From: Baffinella frigidus
Taxonomy: Eukaryota; Cryptophyceae; Cryptomonadales; Baffinellaceae
Length of the DNA stretch: 13,074 nt
Direction: 5' to 3'
Assembly (NCBI GenBank): GCA_026770585.1
Contig: MU646371.1
Span: 236,267-249,340, forward strand
Shown here piece after piece: positions 13,004 through 13,074 of the stretch. Position 1 is the stretch's first letter. The number at the start of each line of letters is the position of its first letter. The position numbers and the translations under genes were made by a program. The notes beneath the pieces are model-generated. The model was given only the letters and a program-made list of their open reading frames with translations. It made no database searches and was not told the DNA's origin.

Positions 13004-13074
<71 letters not shown>
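7686..13074 (-). CDS. Gene 2: RCC1-repeat protein, 3' part (five exons)
   Basis: On the minus strand the model joins 13074-12925, 11987-11885, 10080-9997, 9271-9203 and 7751-7686, ending in TAA. Phases agree at every junction: exon 1 ends in GG and exon 2 supplies G, and the rest are phase 0. The product begins with a Gly run and Lys/Glu-rich linker. It continues into an RCC1-type repeat: AGGEGFTLALSRDARLFSWG, then GLSTAGQLGYA, then PRRVILPIDASVTHAACGSQ, matching the family pattern (A/C)xGxxHTLAL...DGxVxxWGxNxxGQLG...PxxV...VACG. RCC1 repeats build seven-bladed propellers used in Ran exchange factors and many other regulators. Only the C-terminal one to two repeats are visible, so which RCC1 protein this is cannot be said. 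The 5' end lies outside the window. Introns of about 0.7 to 1.9 kb are filled with MITEs. Confidence 0.6.
7786..7842 (-). repeat. GA/CT microsatellite before the gene 2 last exon
   Basis: On the minus strand this is CT-rich with GTCGCT and TGACT interruptions. It lies 35-90 bp upstream of the exon 5 acceptor. The pyrimidine strand is the sense strand of gene 2. Confidence 0.75.
7854..7970 (-). mobile_element. Pogo-like MITE copy E
   Basis: Termini CAGGGGTACCTCGCTCATGA / TTATGAGCGAGGTACCCCTG are identical to copy C. The core is in reverse orientation (GGACCATCATAG ... CTACTGTAGGGTCC). TA follows the right end; TG precedes the left. It is inserted in the last intron of gene 2. Confidence 0.85.
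8046..8184. mobile_element. 139-bp inverted-repeat element
   Basis: GAGTATTCATAATGAATACG at the left is mirrored at the right end (8165-8184). Both ends continue into GGTGTATCTTA paired with TAAGATACACC; the right arm has about 21 extra bases carrying a second AATCGTATT. The TIR itself contains an ATTCATAATGAAT palindrome. A CAAGACTTTGCA...GTTCA sequence occurs on both sides (about 7986 and 8252). Confidence 0.7.
8287..8337 (+). mobile_element. Right-end fragment of family 3 MITE
   Basis: CCTACCGTAGGCAATACCGTAGGC through CGGTTTTCAGGACGTT follows the right arm of 4705-4747. The rest of the element is absent. Confidence 0.5.
8361..8466. mobile_element. Short foldback element, CCCCCC-GAAATTTCACAGGTAA
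   Basis: Arms of about 42 bp (8364-8405 and 8421-8463) pair around a 15-base loop. The inner 30 bp, including GAAATTTCACAGGTAAA, differ at two positions. No coding capacity is present. Confidence 0.7.
8500..8522 (-). pseudogene. Echo of gene 2 terminal exon
   Basis: The minus-strand sequence GATGACGGGCGCGAGGCAGT matches part of exon 5 (GATGACGGGGCGGGGTTGGC then GCGAGGCAAC) with a short deletion. Nothing else of the exon is retained. Confidence 0.4.
8529..8665 (-). repeat. CCCTAAA-type tract (sense C-rich) in gene 2 intron
   Basis: The plus strand shows GGGTTTAGGG-like units, so on gene 2's sense strand it is CCCTAAA. Units vary as GGGTTCA, GGGTGTG, GGGTTGA and GGGCTTG. Confidence 0.85.
8706..8865 (+). 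mobile_element. 160-bp element J, copy without insert
   Basis: Short inverted ends (ACCACTCGAGTCTGGA / TCTAGCCTCCAGTGGT) enclose AT-rich sequence. The same element is present in opposite orientation at 12032-12249, there with a 54-bp insert. No transposase is seen. Confidence 0.7.
8898..9059. mobile_element. AT-rich MITE with ~30-bp inverted ends
   Basis: CCTCAATAGATTTAATTT at left and AAATTAAATCTATTGAGG at right pair, continuing with gaps through TGTCCTT/AAGGACA and further. The interior carries CTTAAAATAT / TTTAAAATAT copies. It sits in the gene 2 intron. Confidence 0.75.
9203..9271 (-). CDS. Gene 2 exon 4
   Basis: Acceptor GTCCCCTGCAG precedes and donor CTG|GTCACC follows. The 69-bp exon reads VCFAVARPSTEDAAKGLSST then LKL, phase 0 at both ends and mostly G/C-ending. 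Directly after ACGSQ of exon 3, the VCFAVARP segment takes the place of the HTLAL strand of a further RCC1 repeat. A partial copy lies at 9390-9433. Confidence 0.55.
9230..9466 (-). repeat. 77-bp direct repeat spanning an exon-intron boundary
   Basis: 9230-9306 and 9390-9466 are nearly identical over 77 bp, 160 bp apart. The repeat holds the 5' part of exon 4, its acceptor and about 35 bp of intron. In the echo, CCA to CCG is synonymous and one Ala becomes Ser before the match ends. Confidence 0.8.
9303..9570. repeat. 22-bp minisatellite (CCGGACACGACA...)
   Basis: CCGGA marks repeat at 9311, 9333, 9355 and 9377, then at 9474, 9497, 9519 and 9541, at 22-bp spacing (one 23). The unit is about CGCCGGACACGACAGTACAA. 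The array is split by the 77-bp duplicate. Its length is not a multiple of three and both strands stay open by composition, so the frames here are not taken as coding. Confidence 0.8.
9651..9695 (-). repeat. Short telomere-like tract in gene 2 intron 3
   Basis: GGGTCCAGGGTTCGGAGTTC and following GGGTCAGGGTTTCGGGTTTA are on the plus strand, so the gene 2 sense strand is C-rich. Confidence 0.65.
9736..9785 (-). pseudogene. Echo of gene 2 exon 3 start (copy 1)
   Basis: On the minus strand it reads KRRTVVPRRVTLP after TGTGAG, against KRRTVVPRRVILP in exon 3. CCG to CCT is synonymous and ATT to ACG gives Ile to Thr. A CCCTACAGCTG acceptor-like sequence follows. Confidence 0.5.
9825..9997 (-). repeat. 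Three copies of the palindromic donor GGTCACGTGACC
   Basis: GGTCACGTGACCTGA occurs at 9825, 9881 and 9986. On the minus strand the last is the exon 3 donor (CAG|GTCACGTGACC); the other two are echoes with CATCAG before the GT. The intervening sequences also resemble each other (CCCCACAGCTGGCTGTGTG versus CTGCATCTGTCTGTGTGG). CACGTG is a G-box core, but the splice-site role is the simpler reading. Confidence 0.65.
9997..10080 (-). CDS. Gene 2 exon 3 (RCC1 repeat, second half)
   Basis: An 84-bp exon has acceptor CAG before 10080 and donor GTCACG after 9997. It reads ARKRRTVVPRRVILPID then ASVTHAACGSQ, phase 0 at both ends. PRRV...VTHAACG fits the PxxV...VxxVACG part of RCC1 repeats. Most codons end in G or C. 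Two partial copies of its 5' end flank it. Confidence 0.65.
10210..10249 (-). pseudogene. Echo of gene 2 exon 3 start (copy 2)
   Basis: CAG|GCGAGAAAGCGGCGGACG through CGGCGGGT matches exon 3 on the minus strand, with GTG to TTG (Val to Leu). The match ends after about 12 codons. Confidence 0.55.
10250..10839. other. Gene 2 intron 2, no exon recognised
   Basis: Base composition becomes AT-richer. A loose repeat (AACTTGGGTTCAAC ... ATGGCAACTTTGGGTCTAAA at 10449-10500; TGGGTTCAAACGGAATTTGG ... ATGGCAGCTCTTGGTCTGCA at 10624-10670) is the only internal structure seen. TTTTAC/GTAAAA inverted motifs are at 10675-10714. Confidence 0.45.
10840..10925 (-). repeat. 43-bp tandem duplication
   Basis: GGTCTTCTTCTTCTTTATTA and following CTCGATGCAGGTCCCAAAATA occurs twice in tandem (10840-10882, 10883-10925) with few differences. 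It lies in intron 2 of gene 2. Confidence 0.85.
11008..11214. mobile_element. 207-bp MITE with ~85-bp imperfect TIRs
   Basis: The best-matched arm part, GTAAAGCAACTCGTTCTGGT then ACAAAT (about 11056-11081), pairs with 11142-11167. Pairing continues outward through GGATCCGAAAT and CATATTTATAG to ATGGC at both ends, and inward through AAAACTCGA. No transposase is encoded. Confidence 0.75.
11214..11359. mobile_element. 146-bp imperfect foldback element
   Basis: Left TACCACTAGCCC pairs with right GGGCTGGTGGTA. Further matches include GTGGCTCAAA / TTTGAGCCAC, TTTACCTT / AAGGTAAA and a central ATCGGGGTCAGATCCGACCC then CGAT palindrome. TA lies at both extremes. It abuts the preceding element, sharing the base pair TA at 11214-11215. 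Confidence 0.7.
11402..11668. repeat. Direct repeat flanking a CCTACGGTAG cluster
   Basis: AATTCGGGGTGGAGGGTTCC and following AGCAGCGTTAGCGCGCCAAC occurs at 11411-11451 and 11614-11653. Between them lie three CCTACGGTAG units in tandem at 11-bp period (11524-11555), a perfect 16-bp palindrome GCGTAGGGCCCTACGC (11560-11575), and inverted CGGGTAC/GTACCCG. This looks like an element bounded by duplicated flanks. Confidence 0.55.
11654..11878 (-). repeat. Second direct repeat pair near gene 2 exon 2
   Basis: About 65 bp (CATGTTGCTGCAGCTTTTCG then CT.TAGCAAGAG) occurs at 11654-11718 and 11812-11878. Between them is a GGGA/GA microsatellite (11727-11760), CT-rich on the gene 2 sense strand. The second copy lies just downstream of the exon 2 donor. 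Confidence 0.7.
11885..11987 (-). CDS. Gene 2 exon 2 (RCC1 repeat, first half)
   Basis: A 103-bp exon follows CCCTCTCTCTCAG and ends at GCG|GTACGA. After one base completing a Gly codon it reads VASLAGGEGFTLALSRDARL then FSWGLSTAGQLGYA. AGGEGFTLAL, RLFSWG and GQLG are the hallmark positions of an RCC1 repeat. This is the most recognisable coding sequence in the window. Partial copies of its 5' edge are at 12255-12283, 12378-12420 and 12637-12660. Confidence 0.75.
12032..12249 (-). mobile_element. Element J, inverted copy carrying a 54-bp insert
   Basis: Ends CATCCACTCGAGGCT / AGCCTCGAGTGGATG pair. Apart from the insert at about 12139-12193 it is the reverse complement of 8706-8865 with minor differences. 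It is inserted right beside an echo of exon 2 (VASLAGGE at 12255-12283), cutting that copy off. Confidence 0.75.
12135..12176. repeat. Perfect 42-bp palindrome
   Basis: TTGGTCACGTATCTGGGGGAA is followed by its exact complement. It forms most of the 54-bp insert that distinguishes this element J copy from its sibling. The insert ends in GTGACTAG, so TCACG...CGTGA marks its edges. Confidence 0.85.
12255..12283 (-). pseudogene. Echo of gene 2 exon 2 start, cut by element J
   Basis: After CTCCCCAG it reads VASLAGGE on the minus strand, then enters element J at the 12249 boundary. GTA/GTT, CTT/CTC, GGG/GGT, GGT/GGA and GAA/GAG are synonymous differences from exon 2. Confidence 0.55.
12378..12420 (-). 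pseudogene. Two tandem echoes of the exon 2 start
   Basis: CAAGGTTGCGAGCCTCGCG occurs twice in tandem (12401-12420 and 12378-12397, 23 bp apart). The second continues VASLAGGES before diverging. The acceptor here is CACAAG. A fourth, weaker echo (GGTGGCGAGCTTCGCT) is at 12637-12660. Confidence 0.5.
12476..12622. mobile_element. 147-bp MITE with CCTACGGTAGG in its arms
   Basis: Outer arms AAGCTGACGCCAGCGG / CGCTGGCGTTAGCTT and inner arms CTTAGCCTACGGTAGGA / TCCTACCGTAGG plus CCTCCTCCTACGAC / GTCGTAGGAGG pair around an AAAACAAAAGG loop. The right arm has an extra CCGTAGGC unit. Confidence 0.75.
12698..12805. mobile_element. Possible inverted-repeat element
   Basis: GGGGGGCAATCAAAAGTTGA and its imperfect complement at 12782-12805 (GTTGACTTTTACAGTTGCCT then CCCC) bracket 63 bp. 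CAAAAGTTGAC also occurs inside (12755-12765). The pairing is weaker than in the other elements. Confidence 0.4.
12925..13074 (-). CDS. Gene 2 exon 1 (visible part), Lys/Glu-rich linker
   Basis: The minus-strand frame reads a Gly run (from the C run), then KEEGKKEEGEKNEGKEKEGE and VEGWGA, ending in GG at donor GTGAGA. Almost all codons end in G or C and alternate Lys, Glu and Gly. The last two bases plus the first base of exon 2 make Gly, giving WGAGVASLAGGE. Such segments are usually disordered linkers. The upstream part lies beyond the window. Confidence 0.5.
13005..13074. repeat. Unbroken 70-bp poly-C run at the window edge
   Basis: Every base from 13005 to the end is C. On the minus strand it continues gene 2 exon 1 in frame as polyglycine. 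A homopolymer this pure at a sequence edge may well be a sequencing or assembly artefact. Confidence 0.9.

Overview
The window looks nuclear and eukaryotic, most likely from a green alga or relative. The grounds are degenerate TTTAGGG/CCCTAAA-class (plant/green-algal type) telomere-like repeats, many short terminal-inverted-repeat elements, no bacterial operons, and tiny G/C-ending exon fragments bounded by AG...GT signals. The species call is inference; no long open frame here is convincing on its own.

Reading for splice sites, codon phase and third-position G/C gives two convergent, intron-dominated genes. Gene 1 (+ strand, about 643-5759, possibly starting upstream) is modelled as eight exons of 24-78 bp (450 bp in all). 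All junctions are phase-compatible and the model ends in a TAG. It encodes about 149 residues: a hydrophobic N-terminal half, then a charged, probably helical C-terminal half. I do not recognise the family. Gene 2 (- strand, from beyond 13074 down to 7686) is modelled as five exons ending in TAA. It encodes a Gly- and Lys/Glu-rich segment followed by an RCC1-type beta-propeller repeat, so it is probably the C-terminal part of an RCC1-domain protein.

Layout: 1-432 G-rich telomere-like tract; 439-711 duplicated first visible exon of gene 1; 712-5693 gene 1 introns packed with C-rich telomere-like tracts, MITEs and tandem repeats; 5694-5759 last exon; 5760-6925 an array of degraded last-exon tails and small hairpins; 6927-7685 intergenic space with pogo-like MITEs; 7686-13074 gene 2, again with MITE-filled introns; 13005-13074 an unbroken 70-bp C run.

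Two patterns stand out. First, at least eight of the thirteen proposed exons have one or more partial copies ('echoes') nearby that straddle the exon-intron boundary, often with synonymous or conservative differences. Second, telomere-like tracts and CT microsatellites inside the genes lie with the C-rich or pyrimidine-rich strand as sense in both opposed genes, often just upstream of a 3' splice site. All exon models are sequence inferences without transcript support.
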